Below are positions 45,438-55,298 of a stretch of DNA of 64,000 bases, in pieces. This DNA comes from Zhongshania antarctica (lineage in GTDB: Bacteria > Pseudomonadota > Gammaproteobacteria > Pseudomonadales > Spongiibacteraceae). The notes beneath the pieces are model-generated. The model was not told where the DNA came from and did not search any database. It saw nothing but the letters and a program-made list of their open reading frames with translations. The translations under genes were made by a program, and so were the position numbers. The stretch lies in assembly GCF_014202945.1 (NCBI RefSeq), contig NZ_JACHHW010000003.1, positions 395,853 to 459,852 of the forward strand. Reading direction: 5' to 3'. How positions within the stretch are numbered: the first letter of the stretch is position 1; each line of letters begins with the position of its first letter.

Positions 45438-47924
45438 ATGCTTAAGCGCTGTACCTCTAAATTTCTTAGTAGTGCCTGTTGTAGCTTTATGCTCTTTCTG
45501 CCGTCGACGTTACATGGCGCCGTACTAGAAGAGGTTATTGTTACGGCGCAATTGCGTGAGCAAAGTCTCCAAGATGTGCCGGTGTCGGTCAGCGCTATGT
45601 CGGGCGAGAAGATGATGGAGGCAGGGCTTAATAAGATTCAGGATCTTCAGGCTTATGTGCCTAATCTAACCATGTCCGAGAACGGCATTGGTACAGCTAT
45701 TTATATTCGTGGTATTGGTTCAGGTATTAATCAGGGCTTTGAACAGTCGGTTGGCATGTATGTTGACGGTGTCTACTACGGTCGGGCTCAACTTGCTCGC
45801 GCGCCCTTTCTTGATCTTGCTCGTGTTGAAGTACTCCGCGGGCCGCAGAATATACTCTATGGTAAGAACAGCATCGCTGGCGCTATTAGTATTATTACCG
45901 CTAGACCCAGTGATGAGTTTGAAGGCATGGTGTCGGCCGTATACGAACCGGAATACGATGAACAGGTTTTTGATCTTATGTTGTCGGGCCCAGTTTCCGA
46001 TACGGTGGGTTTACGTTTTTCGGCGCGCAAACGTGAATTTGGCGGTTATGTTGAGAATCTCACCCTCGGCCGCAATGAGCCTCATAGCGAAGAAGAAACC
46101 TTGCGCCTGAAGCTGGTGTGGGACGCCGCTGACGATTTAACAGTGACGGTGAAAGGAGAAGTCGGGGCATTCGACGTTCTGGGCCGCCAGGTAGAAATAA
46201 TTGATGACGGCGCGTCGAACAGCTCTAACCCCCTATTTGCTGGACGGACTTATGCCGAGATCACTGATGACACTCAAGTGCCCGGTGTATTGGCTATTGA
46301 TAGCCATGATTCCGTGCGCAATAACTATCAAGATTTCAAGCGTTCCTCCAATGGCGACTATAGTTTCAATGACACTTTAAACTTCACCCTGAGCGCAGAT
46401 TGGGTACGTGATGAGCACCTGTTTACGACGACCACGGCCTACGTGGCCTATGAGTATGATGACCTTTGTGATTGTGATTTTACCGCGGCGGAAGGCTTTA
46501 AGCTGGTACTGAAGGAAGAGTACGAGCAGATCAGCCAGGAGTTTCGCTGGATGTCGCCGCTTGGTCGGGATTGGGAATACATTGCCGGCCTTTATTTTCA
46601 GAAAAATGAGCTGTATTTTTTCGATAGCATTATTGTTGATTCAGACCTTATCGTGCAGTTATTAAATGCGGCTGATGCAACGGAAGGTGGCGCGCGAGGC
46701 GATCGTGACCCTAATCCGCTGGCAACCTCGCCAGAAGAGATCGTTGGTATTGGTGACGCGGGGAATGCGATCGCCAATTTGACGTCGCCGCGCAATTTTA
46801 ACAGCGATTCAATGTTGGGCTCGGGCTTTATGCAAGCTACGTGGAATATGCGTGAAGATTTGCGCTTGACGTTTGGTGGTCGCTATTCCTACGAGAAAAA
46901 GACGGGCAGCCGCAAATTCCGTTTTGGCTACCTAGACTACAGCGAGCGTCCCTTTGGCGAGACCGATACCGTTTCAGCTATCAGTTTTGCGGCCGAGCGT
47001 CACGATCTTAAGGGCGAACGGCAAGAGTCGCAGTTTTCACCGTCGATCAATCTGCAGTTCGACTTTAGCCCGGATATTATGACTTATTTAACTTGGAGTA
47101 GGGGGTTTAAGTCCGGTGGTTTTGATGCGCGCTCCAACGCCTCGCCGAGTGCTGATCCGGTGCCGCAAAATCCCAATGCGCCGGCTGATATGAATCCTAG
47201 GCCGGTGTTGATTGGTACTTTCGAATACGAGGAAGAGGAGGCTGAAAGTATAGAGCTGGGCGCAAAAATGTCACTGTTCGACGGCGCGGCTGAACTGAAC
47301 GTTGCGCTATTCAATACGCGTTACGATAACCTTCAGGTTAGCGTTTTTGATGGAACCTTGGGGTTTAATGTGGGTAATGCGGCAAGCGCTATTACCCAGG
47401 GCGTGGAGTTGGATGGCCGCTGGCAAATCACTGAGTCGCTGATGTTAGCGGGTGCGCTGGCTTTGTTGGATTTCGAGTTCGAAGACTACCAAAATGGCCA
47501 GTGTCTTGCGGGTCAGCCGCCGACTGCGGCCGATGGCGTCAATTGTGATTACTCTGGAAAAACCAATCAGTATGTTGCTGACTGGGCGGGAAATGTGTTG
47601 TTGGCGTGGCGAGCGCCGCTCACCGATACACTTGGTATAGGTATTAGCCTGGATGCCATTTTTACTGATGATTACAATCCCTCGCAGAACCTTGACCCAG
47701 TGGTTGATCAAGATGGCTATGTGAAGTGGAACGGCCGTATTGGCATTGGCGCTTTGGATAAGCGTTGGGATGTTGCCTTAGTCGGTAAGAATCTGACAAA
47801 CGAAACCATTATCACCTACGCGAATGACACGCCTACCTCCTACACGATCTTCGGCTCAAAAGGGCATTATGCCTTTTTAGAGGCGCCACGGAGCATTGCC
47901 TTGCAAGCAAATTACCACTGGTAG
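45438..47924 (+). CDS. TonB-dependent outer-membrane receptor
   Basis: Outer-membrane beta-barrel transporter of 828 residues with signal peptide (to about 27), an N-terminal EEVIVTAQLREQSLQDVPVS TonB-box/plug start, a plug domain with YVDGVYYGR, EVLRGPQNILYGKNSIAG, and a barrel ending in Trp (NYHW). This class in marine gammaproteobacteria and sphingomonads takes up many nutrients, not only siderophores; no transport partner lies beside it, so the ligand cannot be named. ATG 45438 is used because the frame extension back to 45288 precedes the signal peptide. Confidence 0.93.
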   Translation: MLKRCTSKFLSSACCSFMLFLPSTLHGAVLEEVIVTAQLREQSLQDVPVSVSAMSGEKMMEAGLNKIQDLQAYVPNLTMSENGIGTAIYIRGIGSGINQGFEQSVGMYVDGVYYGRAQLARAPFLDLARVEVLRGPQNILYGKNSIAGAISIITARPSDEFEGMVSAVYEPEYDEQVFDLMLSGPVSDTVGLRFSARKREFGGYVENLTLGRNEPHSEEETLRLKLVWDAADDLTVTVKGEVGAFDVLGRQVEIIDDGASNSSNPLFAGRTYAEITDDTQVPGVLAIDSHDSVRNNYQDFKRSSNGDYSFNDTLNFTLSADWVRDEHLFTTTTAYVAYEYDDLCDCDFTAAEGFKLVLKEEYEQISQEFRWMSPLGRDWEYIAGLYFQKNELYFFDSIIVDSDLIVQLLNAADATEGGARGDRDPNPLATSPEEIVGIGDAGNAIANLTSPRNFNSDSMLGSGFMQATWNMREDLRLTFGGRYSYEKKTGSRKFRFGYLDYSERPFGETDTVSAISFAAERHDLKGERQESQFSPSINLQFDFSPDIMTYLTWSRGFKSGGFDARSNASPSADPVPQNPNAPADMNPRPVLIGTFEYEEEEAESIELGAKMSLFDGAAELNVALFNTRYDNLQVSVFDGTLGFNVGNAASAITQGVELDGRWQITESLMLAGALALLDFEFEDYQNGQCLAGQPPTAADGVNCDYSGKTNQYVADWAGNVLLAWRAPLTDTLGIGISLDAIFTDDYNPSQNLDPVVDQDGYVKWNGRIGIGALDKRWDVALVGKNLTNETIITYANDTPTSYTIFGSKGHYAFLEAPRSIALQANYHW

Positions 47925-48046
47925 GGAAAGGGTAGGCCGGTTCGGTCGGTGTCTACATGCTGGAGATAAGGATTTAAATTCACGGGCGCCGTATTGATGA
48001 TTTATGCTTGCGCCCCGCGATATATCTCGTCGCCTGCTAGCAATGT

Positions 48047-48568
48047 TCAGCTAGCAAACAAGCCGCTAGTGCCGACCACGGCCAAGCCCAGTAATAAGGT
48101 CCAGATGCCAACGGCCAGCAAGTCAAAAAGAATGTATTTTAGAGCGCTGTAGCCACTGATGCCGGTTATGAGTGGAACAATGCTCCGGATTGCGGGAATT
48201 ATTCGCCCAATTAAAATAGCGCCCCAGCCGTAACGACGAATTAAGGCTTCAGTGCGATTAATGTGTTGTCGATTTCGTCCTGCAAAAGCGGTTGTGTGGA
48301 ATGCTGGGCCGATCCAGCGCCCAGTCCAATAGCCACTTTGGTCGCCAAAAGCCGCACCGGCAAACGCGAGCGGGAGTAACTCTTCGATGCGAATAAGCTG
48401 CTGTGTGTAAAGAAACACTGCGACGCTTAGTAGCACTGCGCCGGGTATAAATAGACCTATCCCAACCGCGGCCTCAAAGCAGGCGAGGCTAAGCACCAAA
48501 TAGTGGCTGTAGCTGGGGTTGTCACTTATCCATGTAAGAATGGCGTCCACGGCATTCTCCTTTGTCAC
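48047..48568 (-). CDS. DedA/SNARE-associated family membrane protein
   Basis: Protein of 173 residues with about four or five membrane segments. GAAFGDQSGYWTGRWIG and RYGWGAILIGRIIPAIRSIVPLITG match the DedA family signatures; the conserved Arg and Gly residues of the second are kept. Some members flip undecaprenyl phosphate or phospholipids and support membrane potential, but this one is shorter than the E. coli YqjA/YghB type (about 220). Start ATG 48568 has GGAG upstream on the minus strand. Confidence 0.88.
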   Translation of the reverse strand: MTKENAVDAILTWISDNPSYSHYLVLSLACFEAAVGIGLFIPGAVLLSVAVFLYTQQLIRIEELLPLAFAGAAFGDQSGYWTGRWIGPAFHTTAFAGRNRQHINRTEALIRRYGWGAILIGRIIPAIRSIVPLITGISGYSALKYILFDLLAVGIWTLLLGLAVVGTSGLFAS

Positions 48569-48712
48569 TAATCACTCAGTGTGCACCGAGCTGATTTTGC
48601 TCACAAGTAGCAATTACGGAGTGTGCTCTATCGCGGCGACATTTTTATAGGGCGGGGCTGTGAGGTATTTATTGTTGATGATACGAGGATATTAATAGTG
48701 GGCAATCCAGAA

Positions 48713-48745
48713 GCAAAAAAGGGCCTACCTTTCGGTAAGCCCTTT
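48713..48745 (-). terminator. Intrinsic terminator after tRNA-Asn
   Basis: On the minus strand AAGGGCTTACC and GGTAGGCCCTT pair around GAAA, followed by a T run. It starts eight bases downstream of the tRNA CCA end. Confidence 0.9.
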
Positions 48746-48752
48746 ATTTGTT

Positions 48753-48828
48753 TGGCTCCGCCTGCTGGGCTCGAACCAGCGACCCAATGATTAACAGTCA
48801 TTTGCTCTACCAACTGAGCTAAGGCGGA
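48753..48828 (-). tRNA. tRNA-Asn (anticodon GUU)
   Basis: Minus-strand cloverleaf of 76 bases: acceptor TCCGCCT/AGGCGGA, D arm with AGTTGGTAGAG, anticodon loop CTGTTAA (GTT), T arm CTGGTTCGAGCCCAG and an encoded CCA. It is a single isolated tRNA with its own promoter and terminator. Confidence 0.97.
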
Positions 48829-48853
48829 TCAGCTTCAACAGCTGAGGACGCGC

Positions 48854-48882
48854 ATATTAAGGAGGTTTCCTAAGTGCGTCAA
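48854..48882 (-). promoter_or_regulatory. Sigma70 promoter of tRNA-Asn
   Basis: On the minus strand TTGACG - 17 bases - TAATAT, followed by GCGCGTCC, a GC-rich discriminator typical of stringently controlled stable-RNA promoters. It lies 25 bases before the tRNA. Confidence 0.85.
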
Positions 48883-49027
48883 CCCTTTGTCGAAGAAAAA
48901 GTTGTATTGGTGGTTTTCTGAACAAATTCCGCCGCTTAGCGCGAAGTGACGACTAGTTTGCAGCATCTTTGCGGGCGGGGAGGTAGAGGGGTACTATGGG
49001 TGGTTTTCTGCAGCGAGTGCCCGGTGG

Positions 49028-51058
49028 ATGTCTAAACCTTTTCAAGTAGTGTCTAAATTCGCCCCAGCGGGCGATCAGCCTGCGGCGATTGCCGGCTTGA
49101 TAGAGGGCGTGAACGCGGGGCTCCATGCCCAGACCCTACTCGGGGTGACGGGCTCAGGTAAAACCTTCACCATTGCCAATGTGATTGAGTCGCTGCAGCG
49201 GCCGACTATCGTTATGGCGCCGAATAAGACCTTGGCGGCCCAGCTCTACGGTGAGTTTAAAGAATTCTTCCCCAATAACGCGGTTGAGTACTTCGTGTCT
49301 TATTACGATTACTATCAGCCGGAGGCCTATGTTGCGGCTTCAGACACGTTTATCGAAAAAGATGCTTCGATTAACGACCATATTGAGCAAATGCGCTTAT
49401 CGGCGACTAAGGCGCTGATGGAGCGCTCTGATGCGATTATTGTTGCCTCGGTGTCGGCGATATACGGTTTGGGTGACCCCGAGCTGTATTTCAAAATGAT
49501 TTTGCATTTGGTGCGGGGCGAGCGAATCGACCAGCGTCAGTTGCTGCGTCGTTTGGCTGAGCTGCAATACACGCGCAATGATATTGCCTTTCAGCGTGGT
49601 ACCTACCGTGTTCGTGGCGACGTGATCGATATTTTTCCCGCCGACAGCGAAAAAGACGCGGTGCGGGTGGAGTTGTTTGATGACGAAATTGATTCCATCA
49701 CTGGTTTCGATCCCTTAACAGGGGAGTCTTTTGGGAAATTTCCACGCGTCACGATTTACCCCAAAAGCCATTATGTGACCCCTCGGGATACTCTGCTTAA
49801 AGCGGTGGATTTTATAGAAGAGGAAATGCTTGAGCGACTGAAGCATCTTCGCGAGAATGATTTGTTGGTAGAAGCTCAGCGTCTTGAGCAGCGCACTCGC
49901 TATGATATTGAAATGATTCGCGAGCTGGGCTATTGCAATGGTATAGAAAACTACTCGCGCTATCTTTCTGGTCGTGAGCCTGGCGCAGCGCCGCCGACCT
50001 TGTTTGACTACTTGCCTAAAGATGCCTTGGTTGTGGTGGATGAGTCTCATGTGACTATTCCTCAGATCGGGGCCATGTACAAGGGCGACCGCTCACGCAA
50101 AGAGACCTTGGTGCAATACGGTTTTCGCCTGCCATCGGCACTGGATAATCGCCCCATGCGCTTTGAGGAGTGGGAGCGCTTGGTGCCGCAAATGATTATG
50201 GTGTCGGCCACGCCGGGCAATTACGAAGCAGAGCACTCTGCGCGTACAGTCGAGCAGGTGGTGCGGCCAACCGGTTTGATCGATCCGCAAATTGAAGTGC
50301 GACCTGCCACAACGCAGGTCGATGACTTGCTCTCTGAAATCACTAAGCGCACCGACGTCGGTGAACGGGTATTGGTAACTACGCTCACCAAGCGTATGGC
50401 AGAGGATTTGGCGGAGTATTTAGATGAGCACGGTATTCGAGTGCGTTATTTGCATTCTGATATAGATACCGTGGAACGGGTGGAGATTATTCGTGATCTG
50501 CGCTTGGGTAAGTTCGATGTGCTGGTAGGTATTAACCTGTTGCGTGAAGGTTTGGATATGCCTGAGGTCTCGTTGGTGGCGATTTTGGATGCTGACAAAG
50601 AAGGCTTTTTGCGCTCCGAGCGCTCGCTAATCCAGACCATTGGTCGCGCAGCGCGTAATCTTAATGGCAAGGCGATTCTCTATGGCGACCGCATTACCGG
50701 CTCAATGGAGCGGGCCATCGGCGAAACCGATCGTCGCCGCGAGAAACAGATCGCCCACAACTTAAAGCACGGTATCACCCCTGTTGGTGTTAAAAAGTCA
50801 GTAGAGGATATTCTCGACGCTGGCGCGATACCTGGTTCAAAAGGCAAGAAGCACAACCGCCAAGACAATCGTAAAGTAGCTGAACCCTCGGGAGATTACT
50901 TGCAGGATGCAGCGGTGATGTCGACAGCAGAGTTGGCTAAGCTTCTTAAAAAGCTCGAGCAAGATATGCAAAAACATGCTAAAAATCTCGAGTTTGAAGC
51001 GGCAGCCAATGTGCGCGATAAATTATCAGAAATTAAACAACGGTTTTTTACCACCTAG
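49028..51058 (+). CDS. uvrB: Excinuclease ABC subunit B
   Basis: Damage-verification helicase of nucleotide excision repair, 676 residues. Walker A GVTGSGKT is at 39-46, followed by the beta-hairpin [11 protein letters not shown], the DESH box, the helicase motif [15 protein letters not shown] and the C-terminal UvrC-interacting UVR motif ([22 protein letters not shown]). No CTG-N10-CAG SOS box is visible upstream, unlike E. coli uvrB. GGTGG stands before ATG 49028. Confidence 0.98.
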   Translation: MSKPFQVVSKFAPAGDQPAAIAGLIEGVNAGLHAQTLLGVTGSGKTFTIANVIESLQRPTIVMAPNKTLAAQLYGEFKEFFPNNAVEYFVSYYDYYQPEAYVAASDTFIEKDASINDHIEQMRLSATKALMERSDAIIVASVSAIYGLGDPELYFKMILHLVRGERIDQRQLLRRLAELQYTRNDIAFQRGTYRVRGDVIDIFPADSEKDAVRVELFDDEIDSITGFDPLTGESFGKFPRVTIYPKSHYVTPRDTLLKAVDFIEEEMLERLKHLRENDLLVEAQRLEQRTRYDIEMIRELGYCNGIENYSRYLSGREPGAAPPTLFDYLPKDALVVVDESHVTIPQIGAMYKGDRSRKETLVQYGFRLPSALDNRPMRFEEWERLVPQMIMVSATPGNYEAEHSARTVEQVVRPTGLIDPQIEVRPATTQVDDLLSEITKRTDVGERVLVTTLTKRMAEDLAEYLDEHGIRVRYLHSDIDTVERVEIIRDLRLGKFDVLVGINLLREGLDMPEVSLVAILDADKEGFLRSERSLIQTIGRAARNLNGKAILYGDRITGSMERAIGETDRRREKQIAHNLKHGITPVGVKKSVEDILDAGAIPGSKGKKHNRQDNRKVAEPSGDYLQDAAVMSTAELAKLLKKLEQDMQKHAKNLEFEAAANVRDKLSEIKQRFFTT

Positions 51059-51075
51059 GAAATCCGTATTAACTA

Positions 51076-51104
51076 TTGAACTACACAAACACCGTGACTA
51101 TAAT
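51076..51104 (+). promoter_or_regulatory. Sigma70 promoter of tRNA-Val
   Basis: TTGAAC (51076-51081) - 17 bases - TATAAT (51099-51104), followed by GCGCGTCC, the same discriminator as at tRNA-Asn. The start of transcription would be about seven bases before the mature tRNA. Confidence 0.9.
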
Positions 51105-51117
51105 GCGCGTCCTTTAT

Positions 51118-51194
<77 letters not shown>

Positions 51195-51200
51195 AACATA

Positions 51201-51231
51201 AAAAAGGCCCGCTAAATAGTGGGCCTTTTTT
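51201..51231 (+). terminator. Intrinsic terminator after tRNA-Val
   Basis: AAAAAGGCCCGCT / AGTGGGCCTTTTTT hairpin with a short AT loop and six T, seven bases after the tRNA CCA end. Confidence 0.9.
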
Positions 51232-51579
51232 GTGTTTGGTAGGTTATGTGCGGAAGGAACCCCTTCGACAAATTGCGCCAGCAATTTGGACGACCTTTAG
51301 GTCGCCCGCAGGGTCAAAAGTGGCCCTAGCCAGTTTTGATCACTCATTGCGAGAGCGATTTACACCAAGCCAACGGCGCAGCCCCGTAGGGGTTTAAAAA
51401 AGCCCTTAGGCTTTTTTAAAGTAATCCAGCTTTCCGGCGAAGCACATTTCTTTTTAGCCCCTGCCAAGCTGATACAGCAAAACGCTAGACGGGAGACGGA
51501 AAACGCAAAAGCGACGAATCATGGAGCTTACGTTTTTTTCGCCCTTAGCGTCTCCCATCTCTCGTCAAGTCTCTCTCGA
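51232..51579. repeat. Non-coding stretch with a chain of hairpins (possible dispersed repeat element)
   Basis: No credible gene is present between tRNA-Val and the DUF2780 gene. Consecutive perfect short stems occur: GAAGG-AACC-CCTTC (51254-51267), AATTGC-GCCA-GCAATT (51271-51286), CGACC-TTTA-GGTCG (51291-51304), GCCCC-GTA-GGGGT (about 51381-51393), and TTTAAAAAAGCC-CTTA-GGCTTTTTTAAA (51393-51420). Farther on GGGAGACG (from about 51491) and CGTCTCCC (from about 51549) form a wider inverted pair. The pattern suits a REP/MITE-like intergenic repeat or a structured RNA; no second copy is in the window. Confidence 0.5.
51393..51420. terminator. Bidirectional terminator-like hairpin
   Basis: TTTAAAAAAGCC and GGCTTTTTTAAA form a perfect 12-bp stem around CTTA, with an A run on one side and a T run on the other. 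It can terminate transcription from either strand, including that of the DUF2780 gene. Confidence 0.75.
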
Positions 51580-52275
51580 TCACAACGCCCCAGAAATCGC
51601 CGCATCCAATAAAATACTCGCCTCGGCATTGCCATTCTGTTTCAGGTAATTGCTGCCCACATCAGAAAACTTAGGAATCATCTCGGCGCCCATGCCTAGC
51701 GATTTAAACTGGGACACGAGCTGTGCGCCTGCTTTTAAGGATGGGTTCGAGTCGGTGACCATTTTCATTGCGCCATCAAGCATACCGCCATTTATAACGG
51801 CATTCACCGCAGGGGCCGCGCTGAGAAGGTCGTTCGCACCGGGAATGGCGTTGGCGATTACGTTAAAGTCATTTCCAGATAATAAGCTTTGTGCGGTCTG
51901 CAGCAAGGCGCCCATACCGCCGGTAGCTTGTGATGTGCTTACGCCGAGTGTTTGGCTTAGTAATGGCAGTAGTTGAATGCCTGTTTGAATCATGCTGCTG
52001 GTAGCGGTTTGATTGGCCGCTGCGGCGGTGTTGGCGTCAAGGGATACGCTGCTGCTTATACTTACTTCGCTGCTCGATGCGTTGCTTGTCGTTGTGCTTG
52101 TGGTGGTTGTAGTAATGCTGCCGGTTTTCTCGGCGGGCGATGCCTTAGCTGGCTTACTTTCTTCTGTTGGTGCTGGCTCTGGTGGGCTAAAGATACTTGT
52201 TAGGCTGTCCCAGAAGCCAGCGTTGGCTTGCAGGCTAAATGCGCAAAATACGGCGATACATAGTGTTTTTTTCAT
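51580..52275 (-). CDS. DUF2780 (VcgC/VcgE-like) secreted protein
   Basis: Exported protein of 231 residues. Signal peptide 1-19 (cleavage after NA), a low-complexity linker with Pro/Ala/Lys and a long Thr/Ser run (about 50-90), then a DUF2780 domain (LLPLLSQTLGVSTSQATGGMGALLQTAQSLLS, IPGANDLLSAAP). The domain also resembles YidB-like repeats. Function is unknown. It is monocistronic and divergent from thrS. Confidence 0.82.
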   Translation of the reverse strand: MKKTLCIAVFCAFSLQANAGFWDSLTSIFSPPEPAPTEESKPAKASPAEKTGSITTTTTSTTTSNASSSEVSISSSVSLDANTAAAANQTATSSMIQTGIQLLPLLSQTLGVSTSQATGGMGALLQTAQSLLSGNDFNVIANAIPGANDLLSAAPAVNAVINGGMLDGAMKMVTDSNPSLKAGAQLVSQFKSLGMGAEMIPKFSDVGSNYLKQNGNAEASILLDAAISGAL

Positions 52276-52437
52276 TGATCGTTCTCGCTTGAATCGAAGT
52301 GGGTCTGCTTAGATTGATAGTTAGCTTAGATGCATGTTCAGCGTCTCGCCACTCACTGCAGCGACTGTAAGTCAGCTGTTGGCCTGTTAAGTTCAATGGC
52401 GGCACTCGGGAGTCCTTGATTTGCGGCGGTTTTTGGC

Positions 52438-52466
52438 TTGCGAAGCGGTGGCGCTATGGCCATAAT
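52438..52466 (+). promoter_or_regulatory. Possible thrS promoter
   Basis: TTGCGA (52438-52443) - 17 bases - CATAAT (52461-52466), 86 bases before the thrS start. This leaves room for a leader in which ThrRS could control its own translation, as in E. coli; no clear anticodon-like operator arm was identified by eye. Confidence 0.45.
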
Positions 52467-52551
52467 AGCGGCCTTAAACCCTCTGCAGTTTTACGCTGTA
52501 TTTTTACGTCACGTGACCTTTGGTAGGGGCCACCACTGAAAGGATAGTCTT

Positions 52552-54477
52552 ATGCCTGTTATTACCCTTCCCGACGCGAGTCAACGCGTTTTCGAACACC
52601 CTGTTTCTGTTGCCGATGTTGCTATGGATATTGGCGCGGGTCTCGCCAAGGCGGCGCTTGCTGGTCGGGTGAACGGCACCTTGGTCGACACCAGTTATTT
52701 GATTTCTGACGACGCCGAACTGGGTATTATTACTGAGCGGGATGAAGAGGGTGTTGATATTATCCGCCACTCCACCGCGCATTTGCTGGCGATGGCGGTA
52801 CAGGATCTGTTTCCCGGTGCGCAGGTCACTATTGGTCCTGTGATTGAAGACGGTTTCTATTACGATTTTGCCTACGAGCGCGCTTTCACCCCAGAAGACC
52901 TAGAGAAAATTGAAGCGCGGATGACCGAGCTGTCCTCTGCAGATTTGGCCGTGTCGCGCAAGGTGATGAGTCGCGAAGAGGCGGTCAAGGCGTTTAGCGA
53001 TTTGGGTGAAGAGTACAAAGTCGAAATCATTAAAGACCTGCCGGGCAATGAAGATATCTCTGTTTACCAGCAGGGTGACTGGATGGACTTGTGTCGTGGT
53101 CCTCACGTACCCAGTACTGGCAAATTAAATGCCTTTAAATTGACCAAGGTTGCTGGCGCCTACTGGCGTGGTGATCAGGCCAATGCCATGTTGCAGCGTA
53201 TTTACGGCACCGCCTGGGGCAATAAGAAAGCGCTGAAAGCCTATTTAAACCGCATTGCTGAAGCGGAAAAGCGTGATCACCGTAAAGTGGCGAAAAAGCT
53301 CGACCTCTTCCATATGCAGGAAGAGGCGCCGGGCATGGTGTTTTGGCACCCTAAGGGCTGGAGCGTATATCAGGCGATCGAGCAGTATATGCGCGACAAA
53401 CAGCGCAAAAATGATTACCAGGAAATTCGTACACCGCAAGTGGTGGATATCTCGCTGTGGGAGAAGTCGGGTCACGCTGATAAATTTAGCGATGGTATGT
53501 TCACCTTGAGTGCCGATGAGCGCACGTTTGCGGTCAAGCCCATGAACTGCCCCTGCCATGTACAAGTGTTTAATCAGGGCTTGCGCAGCTACCGCGATTT
53601 GCCATTGCGCTTGGCTGAGTTTGGTTCCTGCCATCGCAACGAACCATCGGGTTCGTTGCACGGTATTATGCGGGTGCGGGGCTTTACCCAAGATGATGCG
53701 CATATTTTCTGTACTGAAAATCAAATTCAGCCGGAAGTTGCCTCGTTCATCGATTTTCTTCACGAAGTTTATGCGGACTTTGGCTTTACCGAGGTGATTT
53801 ACCGCCTGTCAACGCGTCCTGAGCAGCGGGTTGGTAGTGAAGAGGATTGGGATCGCGCCGAAAAGGCCTTGGCTTTAGCGCTCGACAGTAAAGGTCTGCC
53901 TTGGGAGCTGTTGCCTGGTGAAGGCGCTTTTTATGGTCCTAAAATTGAATTTTCATTAAAAGATTGCATTGGTCGGGTTTGGCAGTTGGGTACGATTCAG
54001 GTCGATTTCTCGATGCCCGGCCGTCTCGGCGCGCAATATGTTGATGAGGCGGGTCAGCGCCAAACGCCCGTGATGTTACACCGAGCGATTTTGGGTTCTT
54101 TTGAACGATTTATTGGTATTTTGATCGAACACTACGAAGGCGCATTTCCGGTCTGGCTGGCACCAGTTCAGGCTGTGGTTTGTAATATTACGGACAATCA
54201 GGCCGAATATGTGACAAATGTGCAAGATTTATTGAGAGATTGTGGCTTTAGAGTCGATGCGGACTTGAGAAATGAGAAGATCGGCTTTAAAATCCGCGAG
54301 CACACAATTCAGAAGGTCCCCTTCCTTTTTGTCGTTGGTGACAAAGAGGTAGAAACCCAGACTGTTTCGGTACGTGCACGTAGTGGCGAAGATTTGGGGT
54401 CAGTGTCCATTAATGACCTCAGTAAACTCCTCGCAGACAGCGTAGCTAAACGCAGCCGCGCAAATTCGGAGAACTAG
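52552..54477 (+). CDS. thrS: Threonyl-tRNA synthetase
   Basis: Class II synthetase of 641 residues: TGS domain (about 1-62), editing domain with [16 protein letters not shown] (the HxxxH site), catalytic domain with [10 protein letters not shown] and [19 protein letters not shown] (motif 2), and C-terminal anticodon-binding domain ([18 protein letters not shown]). It leads the conserved thrS-infC-rpmI-rplT block, and infC starts two bases after its stop. Confidence 0.98.
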   Translation: MPVITLPDASQRVFEHPVSVADVAMDIGAGLAKAALAGRVNGTLVDTSYLISDDAELGIITERDEEGVDIIRHSTAHLLAMAVQDLFPGAQVTIGPVIEDGFYYDFAYERAFTPEDLEKIEARMTELSSADLAVSRKVMSREEAVKAFSDLGEEYKVEIIKDLPGNEDISVYQQGDWMDLCRGPHVPSTGKLNAFKLTKVAGAYWRGDQANAMLQRIYGTAWGNKKALKAYLNRIAEAEKRDHRKVAKKLDLFHMQEEAPGMVFWHPKGWSVYQAIEQYMRDKQRKNDYQEIRTPQVVDISLWEKSGHADKFSDGMFTLSADERTFAVKPMNCPCHVQVFNQGLRSYRDLPLRLAEFGSCHRNEPSGSLHGIMRVRGFTQDDAHIFCTENQIQPEVASFIDFLHEVYADFGFTEVIYRLSTRPEQRVGSEEDWDRAEKALALALDSKGLPWELLPGEGAFYGPKIEFSLKDCIGRVWQLGTIQVDFSMPGRLGAQYVDEAGQRQTPVMLHRAILGSFERFIGILIEHYEGAFPVWLAPVQAVVCNITDNQAEYVTNVQDLLRDCGFRVDADLRNEKIGFKIREHTIQKVPFLFVVGDKEVETQTVSVRARSGEDLGSVSINDLSKLLADSVAKRSRANSEN

Positions 54478-54479
54478 CA

Positions 54480-55016
54480 ATTAAACGCGATAACGCAAAA
54501 GGGCGCAGCAAAAGAGCGCCGATAAACGAAGAAATTGAAGCCAATGAAGTTCGCTTAATCGACGCTGAGGGCAACCAGGTTGGCGTTGTCCCGCTTTCAG
54601 AAGCATTGAAAGCCGCGCAAGAAGCGACATTGGACTTAGTTCAGATCACTGATTCAGACCCAATTGTCTGTAAGATCATGGACTACGGCAAGCATGTTTT
54701 CGAGGCCAAAAAGCAGCAAGCTGCGGCTCGGAAAAACCAAGTTCGAACTCAGGTTAAGGAAGTAAAATTCCGCCCGGGTACGGAAGATGGGGACTATCAG
54801 GTAAAACTGCGCAACCTGACACGTTTCTTGGAACACGGAGATAAAGCCAAGGTAACCCTGCGTTACCGCGGTCGTGAGATGGCCCACCAGGAATTGGGTA
54901 TGCAGCTGTTGAAGCGGGTTGAAGAAGACCTTGCTGAATTCGGTTCTGTAGAACAATTTCCGAAAATGGAAGGTCGTCAATTGACCATGGTCATTGCTCC
55001 GAAAAAGAAAAAGTAG
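54480..55016 (+). CDS. infC: Translation initiation factor IF-3 (AUU start codon)
   Basis: IF-3 of 178 residues (E. coli 180), with N-domain [21 protein letters not shown] and C-domain [21 protein letters not shown]. The first ATG in frame (54606) would remove 42 conserved residues. ATT 54480, with CGGAG at 54467-54471, is in frame, two bases after thrS, and gives the family N-terminus. AUU is the known infC start in enterobacteria and lets IF-3 repress its own translation, because IF-3 rejects non-canonical starts. Standard gene finders miss this start. Confidence 0.96.
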   Translation: MKRDNAKGRSKRAPINEEIEANEVRLIDAEGNQVGVVPLSEALKAAQEATLDLVQITDSDPIVCKIMDYGKHVFEAKKQQAAARKNQVRTQVKEVKFRPGTEDGDYQVKLRNLTRFLEHGDKAKVTLRYRGREMAHQELGMQLLKRVEEDLAEFGSVEQFPKMEGRQLTMVIAPKKKK

Positions 55017-55072
55017 TGAGCTCTTAGGGCCTACTTGATTTAATTTACATTAAGAATGCGGAGTATCTAACG

Positions 55073-55267
55073 ATGCCAAAACAGAAAGTACACAGCGGGG
55101 CGGCAAAACGCTTCAAGAAAACCGGTAGCGGTTATAAGCGCAAAAGCGCTCATAAAAGCCACATCTTGACCAAGATGACCACCAAACGTAAGCGTCAGCT
55201 ACGTGGCACCAGTGCAGTCCATAAGTCGGACAAAGTTCTGGTTGACCGCATGTTGCGCGCCATCTGA
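55073..55267 (+). CDS. rpmI: 50S ribosomal protein L35
   Basis: Very basic protein of 64 residues ([20 protein letters not shown], then [13 protein letters not shown]). The size and position between infC and rplT are universal. In E. coli, L20 represses this and the next gene through mRNA structure in the rpmI leader; the 56-base gap here could hold a comparable element. Confidence 0.98.
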   Translation: MPKQKVHSGAAKRFKKTGSGYKRKSAHKSHILTKMTTKRKRQLRGTSAVHKSDKVLVDRMLRAI

Positions 55268-55298
55268 TTAACGTCATCAAGATTAAGAGGAATATTCT

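Noticed and set aside
48628..48813. Minus-strand open frame of 61 codons across tRNA-Asn
   Set aside because: The frame is the tRNA read as protein plus its terminator; such frames are common artefacts.
48829..49027. SOS box upstream of uvrB
   Set aside because: I scanned for CTG-N10-CAG and found only partial matches such as CTGAACAAATTCCGCC, which lacks the CAG half.
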